A program made the position numbers and the translations under genes. Under the pieces are notes generated by a model. The model saw only the letters and a list, made by a program, of their open reading frames with translations, had not been told where the DNA came from and did no database searches. A stretch of DNA of 64,000 bases from Prorocentrum cordatum (Eukaryota > Sar > Dinophyceae > Prorocentrales > Prorocentraceae): NCBI GenBank assembly GCA_963575745.1, contig CAUYUJ010006369.1, positions 84,445 to 148,444 on the forward strand. The letters run 5' to 3'. How positions within the stretch are numbered: position 1 is the stretch's first letter; every line of letters begins with the position of its first letter. Positions 33,206 through 42,899 of this stretch are shown here, piece after piece.

Positions 33206-33937
33206 GTTATCGGGTCGGGCGGTCGGGCGGTCGGGCCGTCGGGCCCCCGCAACCCGCGCTTAGCACATGCTCTGGGGCCCTGGGCCCTGGGCCCTGGGCC
33301 CTGGGCAACTGCTCGTCGACTGGCGGGTGAGTCGCGATTTGGCTTCGCCGCGAGGTCGTCTCGCACATGCTTTGTTATCGACGATCGACGCCGCGAACTC
33401 GGCGGGCCCTGGCTGTGGCGTCCCAGATTTTCGATCCAGCAGGAGGGGTTATCGTTTATCGTTGCACTTCAATCGGCTAACATAAGATGCCGGTCCTGGT
33501 CGCCACCGCCCCCAAGGGGGTCAGGGGGCAAGGGGGAGAGGGGAGAGAGGTGGGAGAATGGGGAGTGGGAGGGGAGAGGGGAGGGGGGGGGCGGGAGGAG
33601 GCGGGAACGCGGAGGAGCCGGACAAGGAGGGGGAGTAAGCGGAGGACGGATGAGGGCGCGAGGTGCGAGGTTCCCGGTTCCCCAGACATCCGCGCGCTCC
33701 AATGTTTTCGATGCGCGGCCCCAGGGGCCAGGGGGCCCCCGGACGCCCCGACAACTAGCCGAACATATTTTCGATGCACGGTCCCTAGGTCCCTAGGGTC
33801 GCCACCGTCGTGGTCGCCAGCTCCCAGCACGCAGCGCGCCAGCGCCATCGCCGATCGCCGTCAACGTCGCTATCGTCGCCAGTCGCCATTCGTAACATCA
33901 GCACATCAGCACATCAGCATCACCACCGTCATCGCAT
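33206..33937. other. Intergenic stretch upstream of the methyltransferase-like gene
   Basis: GGGCCCTGGGCCCTG repeats (33,270-33,305), a GGGGAGAGG purine tract (33,525-33,620) and CACATCAGCACATCAGCA repeats (33,895-33,920). No exon seen. Confidence 0.4.
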
Positions 33938-33955
33938 GAGCCCATTTTGGCTTAG
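33938..33955 (+). other. Relict spliced leader core upstream of methyltransferase-like gene
   Basis: GAGCCCATTTTGGCTTAG. Compared with the SL segment AGCCATTTTGGCTCAAG it has one extra C, one C/T change and one missing A. A CCGT lies 9 bases upstream of the core, as if the 5' part had been split by an insertion. The ATG at 34,015 follows 60 bases later. Confidence 0.6.
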
Positions 33956-34014
33956 GTGCGCATCTGTGCGCGCAAAACGCTGGCGACGCCGCCGGCGGCC
34001 GGCGCTCATATCTC

Positions 34015-36044
34015 ATGCTGTCCACCCAGCGCGGGAGCGATAGCGGACGCAGTCCAGGTCGGCAGAGGAGGCGCAGCCGGTCTCGCACAACCGTGAACCT
34101 GCAAAGAGAGAAAGCCGACTTGGTCGAGCTACTGACGTGGGAGCCCCGCCTCCTGGAGCAATGCGAGCGGCACCATTCGCGTCGCAACCTGCGTACTTTC
34201 ACCTCCCAGAACATCGTGATTACGGAAAGTTATGCTGGGACTTGCGCTGGCAGCTTTGCCCTTGGGAGGGCGTTAGATCACGCGAAGAAGTGTTGCGGGC
34301 ACGATGACCGCCGCTGGCGCGTGCACTTCGCCTGCGACAAGGGCAACGTCCAGCAGGATCTACTTACGTCCATGTCTGGCCCTCACAAGCCGCAGCGCAT
34401 CTTCGGCGATATTCTGGATAGGTTGCACGACGATGACCGGACGTATCTGGACCACATCGTCAATACCACCTTCGCGGCTAATGCTGTTATCTTGCAACAG
34501 GCGAAACAAGGCGAGATCACATTCGATAACTACAAGGATGCGGCGCAAAGCCTCTGCGACGACATGTACACCAGGTCATCGTTGGTAAGTGTAGGCTGTA
34601 GGCGCTCGCGGACCCAGGACCCAGGTGGCCATGACTGTGAAAGCCCAGAGCCCAGAGCCCAGACACGTGGTTGGCTTTGCCCAGCCTCTTGTCCGGGCAG
34701 CCCAATCATGGCAATCTCAGGTCTCAGACCTCAGACCTCAGACCTCCTTCGCAGTCAGGGCCGCCTGAGGCCTGAGGCTCGATGCGCGACTGCGCTTGCG
34801 AACGTATCGAGGGAGAAGTGCGAGTGCGCGAATTGCGGCAAGGAGTGCCCGGTCTCGCCAAGAGCGCCGAGTACGTCAGCGGAGCACCCCCAGGAGCAGG
34901 AGACCCGGGTGGAGATTGCTGGCAACACATGCTGTCCATGGAGCCTCCTCAATCAGAGCAAAAAGAATGGATTGTTTGACCCTGCGACGTGCCCGACGCG
35001 GCCGGGGAGTGAAGGGTGGAGGGCGGAGAGTGGAGGGCGTAGGCTTTGCGGCGCGCGGCCATTGCGCCGAGCAGCATCACGAGTTATCGAGTCGGATCTG
35101 GGATCTGGGGCTCGGGACCTGGGGCCTGGGGCCTGGGGCCTGGGGGTCTGGCGTCTGGCTGGGTGTCTGGGGCGATGTTCGGGGTTCGGGGCTCCAGGCC
35201 CGTGATGCGCGCATTTGCCGCGCGCCGCCTGCAAGGTTGGTGTGGGTGCATTCGACCAGATACTATGGGCCGGACGCGATCCAGCAGGAGTGCGTGCCCG
35301 GCTTCAACGCCGACTTGCAGCCCCAAGTACACTGCGAAGTTTATGGAGTTTGCCCCTTGCGACGCTGGTTTCCCCTCGAGTGGGAAGCGCCAATTCGGCA
35401 TCTTCGTCTTGGCGAATATGGTGAAATCTCCGCTGGAGGTCGTGAGCAGCGATCTTAGGGAAACGTTTAAGAAATGCATCAACCAGCCCAACTCCCTCGA
35501 CATGATCTTGCAGGGCAGTCAGGAATTGCAAGACGCTTGCATGGCCAGCATCCTGGAGCGCAACAGTCTGTTCGGCATCCAGGTCGGCTATGCAAAATGG
35601 GAGGACGTGCTGACGCCGCACGAGCGGAAGCGGCTCACGTTCGCCAAGAGAAACGCTGCCGACTCAGGATATTGTCAGATCGACGATGCGGGGAACTGCT
35701 TCGATTGGAGCGTGTCAGCCGCAATCGTCAATTTGGACGTGACCGAAGGCTTCGACACTACGCGGATTAGCCGCATGCCTAGGCTGACCAAGGGCAGCTT
35801 GCTTTGGGACCTTGTCAGGGAGCGGCTGTTGGTCCCAGAGGAATACTGGATCGCCATGGGCTGGCCGGTTCCGGGCGTGGTCCCGAAATCTGCCATCAAA
35901 TGCTACCCTCACGACCTGAACGCCGTGTCGTTCAGCCATCACCGGATGCTCATGGGGAATGGCATGCACGTGGTATCAATGGGCTGCGTTTCCTATTGGA
36001 TGATGAGCGCGCCGACGTGGCGCCTGAATCCGCGGGCCCGCTGA
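34015..36044 (+). CDS. C5-cytosine DNA methyltransferase-like gene, one frameshift
   Basis: C5-MTase motifs occur in canonical order. I is ESYAGTCAGSFA (34,225-34,260), II-like is FACDKG (about 34,327-34,344) and III is GDI (34,405-34,413). IV is AGNTCCPWS, with TCCPWS at 34,927-34,944 carrying the nucleophile-like Cys. VI-like is QECVPGF (35,285-35,305), in place of ENV. VIII is CDAGFPSSGKRQFGI (35,358 onward), IX-like is PRLTKGSLLWDLVRERLLVP and X is GNGMHV (35,955-35,972). Exon 1 is 34,015-34,584 (donor GTAAGT), exon 2 is about 34,777-34,980 and exon 3 is about 35,236-36,044 (TGA). A frameshift lies near 35,320 in CAGCCCCAAG, between motifs VI and VIII. The expected role is S-adenosylmethionine-dependent cytosine methylation. 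A Cys at motif I (GTCAG for GTGAG) and the VI variant make activity doubtful. Confidence 0.7.
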
Positions 36045-36790
36045 GCCGCCACTAGCCTCTAGCCCTTGGAACGAGACGGCTGCGCCCTGTCTTGCGCAAC
36101 CAGACCCCAGACCCCAGACCCCAGATCCCAGACATATGCCTGCTCTTCCCTATATTCTTGGCCTCTCCTCTTTTCATCTCTCGCAGCGGGAGGCTATGCG
36201 CCCTGTGCCCTGTGCCCTGTGCTCTGCGACGACGGCCTGCCTTGGGCGCGCCCTGGGGCTTAGGGGGCCCTAGTCCAGCAGCAGTAGCACTGGTCATTGG
36301 TTAACAGCAACATCAACATAGCATCATCGCATCCGCCATAGTCGTCGTCGTTGTTGTTTAATCCCCCATAATCGTCGAGAGTTTTCGTCGTCGTCGATGT
36401 CATTGTTGGAGGTTGGAGGTTGGAGTCTGGAGGTCGGAGGGTTGGAGGTTGGAGGAGGGTGGAGATAGGTGGTTAGAGGTCTGAGGAGGATGGAGGGATG
36501 AAGGTTTGAGAGTGGAGAGTGGAGGTTGGAGGAGGACGGCGGAGGAGAGATGATATCTTTTTCATCGGTATCAGAAACCCGCGATGCAGATCGTGCTCCC
36601 GCTGCAGCGCGGGCGTTCGCACCCGAAAGCGCCTGCCACCGCCCGACTCCTGCACGCGAGAACCAGCGTGCACTGTAAGCCCCTGACCCTGGTCCCTGGT
36701 CTCCGATTCGGACGGGGACACCCTCCAGCACACGACGCGAAAATGGAAAACCAACATCTGCCAAGCCAGCCCCCCGCGATGTCCTCGAAT
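36045..36790. repeat. Spacer with minisatellites
   Basis: CCAGACCCCAGACCC repeats (36,100-36,135) and a GGTTGGAGG/GTGGAG minisatellite (36,405-36,550). No exon seen. Confidence 0.6.
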
Positions 36791-37884
36791 TCAATAGCAC
36801 ACATAAAGAAACGAGTACGCGTAATTGCGAATGCACAGCCCGCGCGCGTCCATCGCGCGATTTGCAATGAGCCCGGAGTGATCAAACCACTGGATGGCCA
36901 AGCGCTCGGCTTCCGCCGTTTCTTTATCAGGAAAACTGGCGACCACCAGCATCCTGTCCCATTTGCACCGATGGCCCATCATGAACTCGGCGCGGCCACG
37001 GCCACGATCATCCCGCCACGAGTAGCCGCCCTCCCACCGCCATCTTGGGCACGAGGTGCTGCCGATGTAGGCGATGCCATGGTGATCTCCGCCATGGTGC
37101 TCTTGCGCCAGGCGCAGCCCGTGCCTGAGCCGAGAGAACAGCTCATACTTCCCAGCACGGTTGTGGATAGAAGGAGTCAGGATTGGCGAGATGCCATTGA
37201 TGTATATCGATGACTCCTCAGCTTGGCGAAGCACCATCTCTGCGTCCTCGCGCGCATTCCGCCACAAGAGGATGCGTCGCGGCACCTCGCCCTCGCCCTG
37301 GAAGTCGTTGCGCCTCAAGGCATTGCTGGGCGACCTGATGGTCTGACATGCCGTCGCCGCCGACGACGCAACAGCCGTGCTTGCACCATCCATGCCCATG
37401 CCCTTCGTCGCCATGCCCTTCGTCGTGTCCGCCATGCCCGCCATGCCCTTCGTCGCCACGCCCTTCGTGTCCGCCGCCTTCGTGGCGCCATGCCCTTCGT
37501 GTCCGCCGTGCCCTTCGTCGCCGTGCCCTTCGTGTCCGCCATCCATGGCATCCGCCATGCCCTTCGTGTCCGCCATGCCCTTCGTCGCCATGCCCTGCGT
37601 CGCCACCGCCTTCGTGTCCGGCATGCCCTTCATGGCTTCCTCGTGCCCATCAGGGCGATGGCCAGCCTGGCCAGCGTCGTCGTCCTCGGAGTCCGAGAAG
37701 CCCCACAGTTGGGCTGCACGGCGCCGCTGCCTCTTGGCGTCGTGCTCCTCAGAGCACCTCCACCAAAGCTCGCCAACGCAGCGCAGCCCATGTGGATCCA
37801 CGATCGCTGGCCAATGGGCCAATGGGCCAATGGGCGTGGGCCGCGGGCGCGGCTCGCATAAACATTGAACCAAAATGGTTACGG
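36791..37884 (-). CDS. Protein with coding minisatellite and GIY-YIG-like C terminus
   Basis: Minus-strand frame ending CIRNYAYSFLYVCY and TGA. The N-terminal part is acidic (WGFSDSEDDDAGQAG). The middle is a tandem array (37,390-37,640) of about 15-18 bp encoding GMATKGMADTKG and GHEGHGDEGHG repeats. The C-terminal 130 residues contain GIAYIGSTSCPRWRWEGG, then MMGHRCKWDRMLVVASFPDK and ETAEAERLAIQWFDHSG. The YIGST..R pattern followed by a helix with Glu resembles GIY-YIG nucleases (weak, by eye). An SL relic lies at 37,863-37,884, but no ATG is in frame with the long frame near it. The ATG after the relic is one base out of register, suggesting a 5' frameshift. Confidence 0.55.
37863..37884 (-). 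other. Relict spliced leader, minus strand
   Basis: On the minus strand this reads CCGTAACCATTTTGGTTCAA followed by TG. It matches SL positions 2-21 except for one G/A and one C/T transition. The C/T change is at the same position as in the 14,449 relic. It lies at the 5' end of the minus-strand gene ending at 36,791. Confidence 0.8.
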
Positions 37885-40512
37885 GCGACGCGACGAACAC
37901 AAAGACGACGACGTACGACGGACGACGACACGACGATGAAGAGATCCCCTCCGCCGCCCTCGCTGGCCCCCAGGAGAACTGGACGAAACGCTCGAACGAG
38001 GACGCCGCGGCCGAGCGCCGCGCGAGGTCGCGCGACTAGCGGCGCCCCGCCAGTGCATCAGGGGGCAATTCTCGGGCAGGCGCTGCAATTTTGTTCGGGG
38101 GCCTCCCGCCAGTCCATCGCCATTGGCTTCCATACCTTTGTCATCGAGGGCCCGTGAAGGGATTTAAATCATGTGCAGACACGTCGGAAGGCGTCCGTCG
38201 TCCGCTTTCCACATCTCTAGGACATTTACGTTTGGCCGTATCCTGGGAGCAAGAGGCAAGAAGGCCCTAAGAGGGCTCAGGGCTCCGAGCTCCGAGATGG
38301 CGAGATTGCGCAACTAAAGAGCCCGAGACTTGTACAAGTAAAGGGCCCTCAGGGGGCCCAAGATTTGTACAATAAAAAGTTCCAGGGGCCCGAGATGCTC
38401 CAGGGGGCGGGGGGCCCAGCGTGGGCCGCGCGGAGCACGGAGCACGGAGGGCCCCACGGGGGCTCCAGCGGCCAGCGGGGCCCACCGGCCCACCCCCTCT
38501 CCCCTCTCCCCTCCCCCCTCTCCCCTCTCCCCTCTCCCCTCTCTCCTCTCTCGCGCAGCCCGCTGACCACCGGGCTTCGGGCTTCGGGGCCTCGTGCGAT
38601 CGACGGTATTACTGTATTCAAAAGCACATTGTAATTTACGTGATGTTGAGCCCGTTTCTCAGAAAAATATAGTTTCGCTTGAGACATCCTCGCGCAATCG
38701 AGCCCCGACGAACCGTCTGGCGCCTGGTGCCCCCTGGACCCTCCTGGGGCTTTTACCCCTCAGCTCTTACCTCTTGCCCCTTTAGCCCGCCCTGCGATGA
38801 TGAGCACGACGCACGACGACGAAAACGATAAACGATGACGACGAAAATTCCACGTGCCACCACGGGGGCCTGGGGTCTGGGGCGCCTGGGCCGCCGGCCG
38901 GCCGGCCCTGAGACTCTCAGTCTCTCAGTTGCTCAGTTGTGAAAGTGGAGGGTTCTCTTCAACGCGCGGTCGCCGCCGTCGTCGTTGTCGTCGTTGCCGT
39001 CGTCGTCGTTAGCCCCGAGCCCCGAGCCCCCGTCCGCCGCGCCGAAACCGCGAGCCGCGAGCCGAAACGTCCGTGCCAAAAAGCTGGAGCGTCCGAGCCG
39101 AGCCGGAACGTCCAGCCCCTGGGGGCCTGGGGGGCGGGGAAGGAACAAAGGAGAGAGGGCGGCGAGAATATGGGGGACAATGCTAGTGGGCAGGTTAGGG
39201 AGGCGCAGGGCCCCGCGGGCCAGGACAGCGGCTTGGGGCCGAGGGTTGACTCTTCCCTACTCCCTACTCCCCACCTCTCCCTATTCCCTACTCCCCCTCC
39301 CTACTCCCCCTCTCCCCCTCCCCACTCCCTACTCCCTACCCCCCCTCCCTACTCCCCCTCCCAACTCCCTACTCCCCTCCTCCCCTCCCTACTCCCTATT
39401 CCCCCCCCTACTCCCTACCCCCTCTCCCATCCGTGCCCCTACTGCCCTCCGGCCGGCGGCGCCAGCGGGGAGCGGGGGGCGGGGGCCGGGGCCTGCGGCA
39501 GGCGCGGCGCCGGCCGCTGGCGCTGGCGCGGCGCTGGCGCGGCGCTGGCCGGTGGCCTGCGGCCTGCGGCGAGCGGCGCCGGAGGCCGCCCCCGTCCGCT
39601 GCGAGGGAGGGAATGAGGAGGATCATGGAAGATGAAGAGGGCGATGGCGATGAGTCGATGATGTTGATGGTGGACGGGGAAGAGGAGGTGAGGCGGAGGA
39701 TGGGGACGGAGAGGAGGGGAGTAGGGAGTAGGGAGTAGGGAGTAGGGAGGGGGAGTAGGGAGTAAGGAGTAGGGAGAGGAGGGGACTAGGGAGTAGGGAG
39801 TAGGGAGTAGGGAGGAGGAGCCCAGACTAGACACCAAACCTCATCGTATCATCGTAGCTTCACTTCATTGCCAGCTTCCGCAATTGCGTCGAACTCTTAC
39901 TCTTCACTCTTCCCCCCCCCCCCCCCCTCCCCCCCCCCCCTCCCCCTCTTCCCTCATTCCCCTTCCCCCTTCCCCTCTTCCTTTCTCCTTCCTCCTCCCT
40001 CCCTCCTCCCTCCTCTTCCTCCCCCCCCTCCCCCCTCCCCTCCTCCCCCCCTCCCCTTCCCTCCCCTTCCCCTTTCCCCTCCTCAGCCACGAGCTGGCTT
40101 CCGCCGTCCGCCGAGACCCTGCTTTGCCATTTTGGGCGATTGAGCCGCCTCGCGCCCCTAGTTCCCGGCGCTGCGCTGGGTTCTGGGCGCTGGGCGGAGG
40201 GCGGCGGGCGGCGGGTAGGCGGGCAGCGTGTAGCGTGCAGCACTGCCGCAGCACTTAACTACGCGTACCCACGATTTCTACGGGCGTCGTCGTTCGTCGT
40301 CGTCGTCGTCGTCGTTCGTCGTCGTCGTCGTCGTCGTCGTCGGTCGTCGGTCGTCGGTCGTCGGCGTCGGCGTCGGCGACGTCGTCTGTCGTCTGTCGTC
40401 TGTCGTCTGTCGCATGTCGCCCGCCGTCCACCGTCGTCGTCGGCGGTCGGCGGTCGGCGGGGCGCCGCGCGCCGCGAGGCGCGGGGCGCGGGCTAGGCGC
40501 TAGGCGCGGATG
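37885..40512. repeat. Intergenic repeats, with paired CT and GA arrays
   Basis: 38,490-38,550 is CCCCTCTCCC. 39,250-39,425 is a CTCCCTACTCCC array and 39,715-39,825 its reverse complement, GGGAGTAGGGAGTAGG. 39,910-40,085 is C/T-rich with poly-C runs, and 40,284-40,400 is (GTC)n. 39,610-39,684 (EDEEGDGDESMMLMVDGEEE before GTGAGG) could be an exon end, but this is weak. A fragment of the ~65-bp repeat is at 38,677. No gene is called. Confidence 0.6.
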
Positions 40513-41824
40513 TCAAGGCACCGGCTGGGCCATCTTGACCTTGTCATCAGTGAGCTTGGTCCTCCTCACCCTCTTTCTCAACTCCTGGAGGTTCAACTCC
40601 TTCTTCACCACGTCCTCGTCCTTGATCTCGTCGCCCTCCTCCTTCTGCGCCAAGAAGCCGCCGTCGTTCGCCTCGTCCGCCTCCTCCATGGTCGCCGCGT
40701 CCGCCTCCTCCTCTGTGGTGGCCTCCGCCTTCGCCTCCTCCTCCTCGATGATGGCCACGTCCGCCTCCTCCTCTGTGGCGCGCCTGCGTTCCCGGTCCAG
40801 GCCCAAGACCAAGTAGTTGGCGCTGTTGAAGTGCTTGCGCCCCTGGGACCAGACCATCTGGTTGCGGCGATCGCGCGCCCAGAGCCAGCGCTCCGCAATG
40901 AGGTCCTCAAAACACGACTCCGGGAAGTCCTCCTCATACGGATTGTGCAACACTTTGGGCACGAACCGAGCTGGCTCAGGAGCCTCCTTGGGCAGCGGCG
41001 GAGCCTCCTCTTCGGCGGCGGCCCTCGGCGGCGGCCTCATCGGCGGCGGCCTCATCCTCTTCGGCGGCGGCGGCCGCGGCCGCGGCTGGTGCCCCGACGG
41101 CGCGGACATCTTGAGGGCCTTCTTCCCCACCACCGCTGACTTGACCGCCAGCCGCACTGGCGCCGGCGCCGGCGTCGACGCACTCGGAGCCGCGCTCGCC
41201 GAGCTCGCCGCCGCCGAACTTCGCCGCCGCGGCGGCGGTACCACCTTCGGGGCGGGCTGCCAGCACGGCGGGTAGCGCAGGCCGGCCTGCTGGAACTGCG
41301 GGAACGGGTACGCCACCACCCTCGGGAACGGGTACGCCACGGGCACGCCACCAGGCACGCCGCGGGGCGCCTGCGCCTGCGGCGCCAGCGGTGATGCAGG
41401 CGCCTGCGAACAGAACTATGCACATACACCGAATCCCGATTCTGGCCAGGCCCTTCCTGGTTCCTGGGTTCCTGGGCCCAGGATCGGTGCATATGCTTTC
41501 CTGGCCAAGGCAGGAGGGCGTATGGCGTATGGCGTATGGCGTATGCACCGATCCTGGACTCTGGACTCAGGATCGGCCTGGCAAGAATCGGTGTATGTGC
41601 ATAGTTCTCTGTCCTCTGACCTTCGGAAGCGCCTCGGGCTCGGGCCGCCAAGGCCGCTGCTTCGCCTTCGCCTTGAGGTACTTCACCGCCGCCGTCCTCG
41701 ATGTGCTGCTGGCGCCGGCCGCCGCCTCGTCGTCGTCCGACGAACTGGGCACATATGGCGGGGGCGCGAAGAAGCGCTTCTTCAGCGGCGGAGCGCGCGG
41801 AGCCCGCCGGGACTGCTGGGACAT
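40513..41824 (-). CDS. Two-exon gene, 364 residues, product unknown
   Basis: Exon 1 is 41,824-41,621 (68 codons, ATG start) and exon 2 is 41,403-40,513 (297 codons including TGA). The junction is phase 0 with GT..AG (donor GTCAGAGG, acceptor TTCGCAG). The protein starts MSQQSRRAPRAPPLKKRFF. It then has an acidic SSSDDDEAAAG, a Pro/Ala-rich middle (VPVAYPFPRVVAYPFPQFQQ), and a conserved-looking core ESCFEDLIAERWLWARDRRN with QMVWSQGRKHFNSANYLVL. The C terminus is charged and probably coiled (EEEADVAIIEEEEAKAEA, LQELRKRVRRTKLTDDKVK). No domain was recognised. The SL relic 95 nt upstream supports this start and indicates a retroposed origin. The single intron is introner-like. Confidence 0.7.
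41404..41620 (-). mobile_element. Introner-like intron with terminal inverted repeats
   Basis: A 217-bp intron. On the gene strand it contains AACTATGCACATACACCGA near the donor and the exact reverse complement, TCGGTGTATGTGCATAGTT, near the acceptor. Similarity of the two arms extends to about 45 bp with small indels (GATTCTTGCCAGGCCGATCC against GATTCTGGCCAGGCCCTTCC). A second inner inverted repeat, CAGGATCGGTGCATA and TATGCACCGATCCTG, flanks four GTATGGC units. A clear target-site duplication was not identified. Confidence 0.75.
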
Positions 41825-41919
41825 CGCAGTGCGGAGCGCGCGGCGCCGCGCGGCCGCGCGAGGGCGCGAGGAGTTTCCTCGTCGCTCCTCGGATCCTCGG
41901 AGGACGGAGGATCTGCAAA

Positions 41920-41943
41920 CTGTGAGCCGAAAATGGCTACGGA
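41920..41943 (-). other. Relict spliced leader, all 22 bases present
   Basis: On the minus strand it reads TCCGTAGCCATTTT, an inserted C, GGCTCA, an inserted C, then AG. Every base of the DinoSL is present in order, with two single-C insertions. It lies 95 nt upstream of the ATG at 41,824, a plausible 5' UTR length. Confidence 0.85.
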
Positions 41944-42899
41944 TAACGTGATAACGTTTTCTCCCCTTCGTCCGACGTCCGACCTCCTCGCCCCTCGCCC
42001 CTCGCCCCTCGCCCTTCTCCTCCTGTTTATCCTCCAGTGGCCAGTGGCTTATTCCTCTGTCTCGTATCTGATTCGAGGTTCGAGTATTGAGATAATCCAG
42101 TCGTCGTCGTCGAGTCGTCGTCCGTCGTCCGTCGTCGTCGTCGTCGTCGGTCTTCGTCGTCGTCGTCTGTCGTCTGTCGTCGTCGTCGACTGTCGTCGGC
42201 GGCGGTGGCGGCCATTGTTGCGCCATAGGTTGCTCGCTCGGGCCCGCGGCGTTGCAGGGGGCTGCGCAGTGTTGCACGGGGGCAAAGGGCGAAGGAAAGA
42301 GTACAGCGCAAGAGACCAGGCACCAGGCACCAGGCACAGGCACGTGTAAGCGTGTAAGAGCAGCGAGCAGCGAGCAGCAGAGCCGATGTCAATCCTATGT
42401 TGTTGCTCTCACGCTCTCACCCCTCGCCCCTGCCCCCCTGCCCCCTGCCCCCTGCATCCTCTTTCCTCTTCTCACGTCGTACCCCCCCCCCCGAAACATC
42501 TGTAGCGCTCTCCGCATGCCGCATGCCGCATGCCCTAACCTACCAACCTACCAGGGGGCAACGAAGCATTGCCTGTTGCCTGTTCGTTGTGCCATAGGCC
42601 ATAGGTTGCGCGCGGGGCCACCGATAATGGAGAGGGGCAGGGGGCAGGGGGCAGGGTGCAGGGTCGGGGCGAGGGGAGAGCAGGGGAGAGGAGAGAGGAG
42701 AGGAGAGAGGAGAGGAGGACGCGGACACCTGGCCACTGGCCACTGGCCACTGCCATGCCCCTGCCTGGCCCTGCCTGCTGCCCCGCAGCACGCAGCACTT
42801 TGTGGCGCAAAGCATGCGAGTGCCCAGCGGCACTCCACCAGTGCGGCCTCTCAGGGGCCATCGCCAAGTCCGTGGTCCGTGGGTCAGCGACCGGCGACC
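41944..42899. repeat. Spacer between divergent genes
   Basis: (GTC)n microsatellite at 42,095-42,200. GGGGCAGG/GGAGAGG words are at 42,630-42,720 and TGGCCACTGGCCACTGG at 42,730-42,750. A possible but poor SL-like string (TCCGTGGTCCGTGGGTCAG, 42,872-42,890) directly precedes the ATG at 42,900. No exon is supported here. Confidence 0.5.

Noticed and set aside
40120-40150. GCCATTTTGGGC with TTGAG nearby, leader-like
   Set aside because: The 5' half of the leader is absent and no gene follows on that strand.
42872-42890. Spliced-leader-like TCCGTGGTCCGTGGGTCAG before the ATG at 42,900
   Set aside because: It needs two deletions and several changes; the position is suggestive but the match is too poor to count as a relic.
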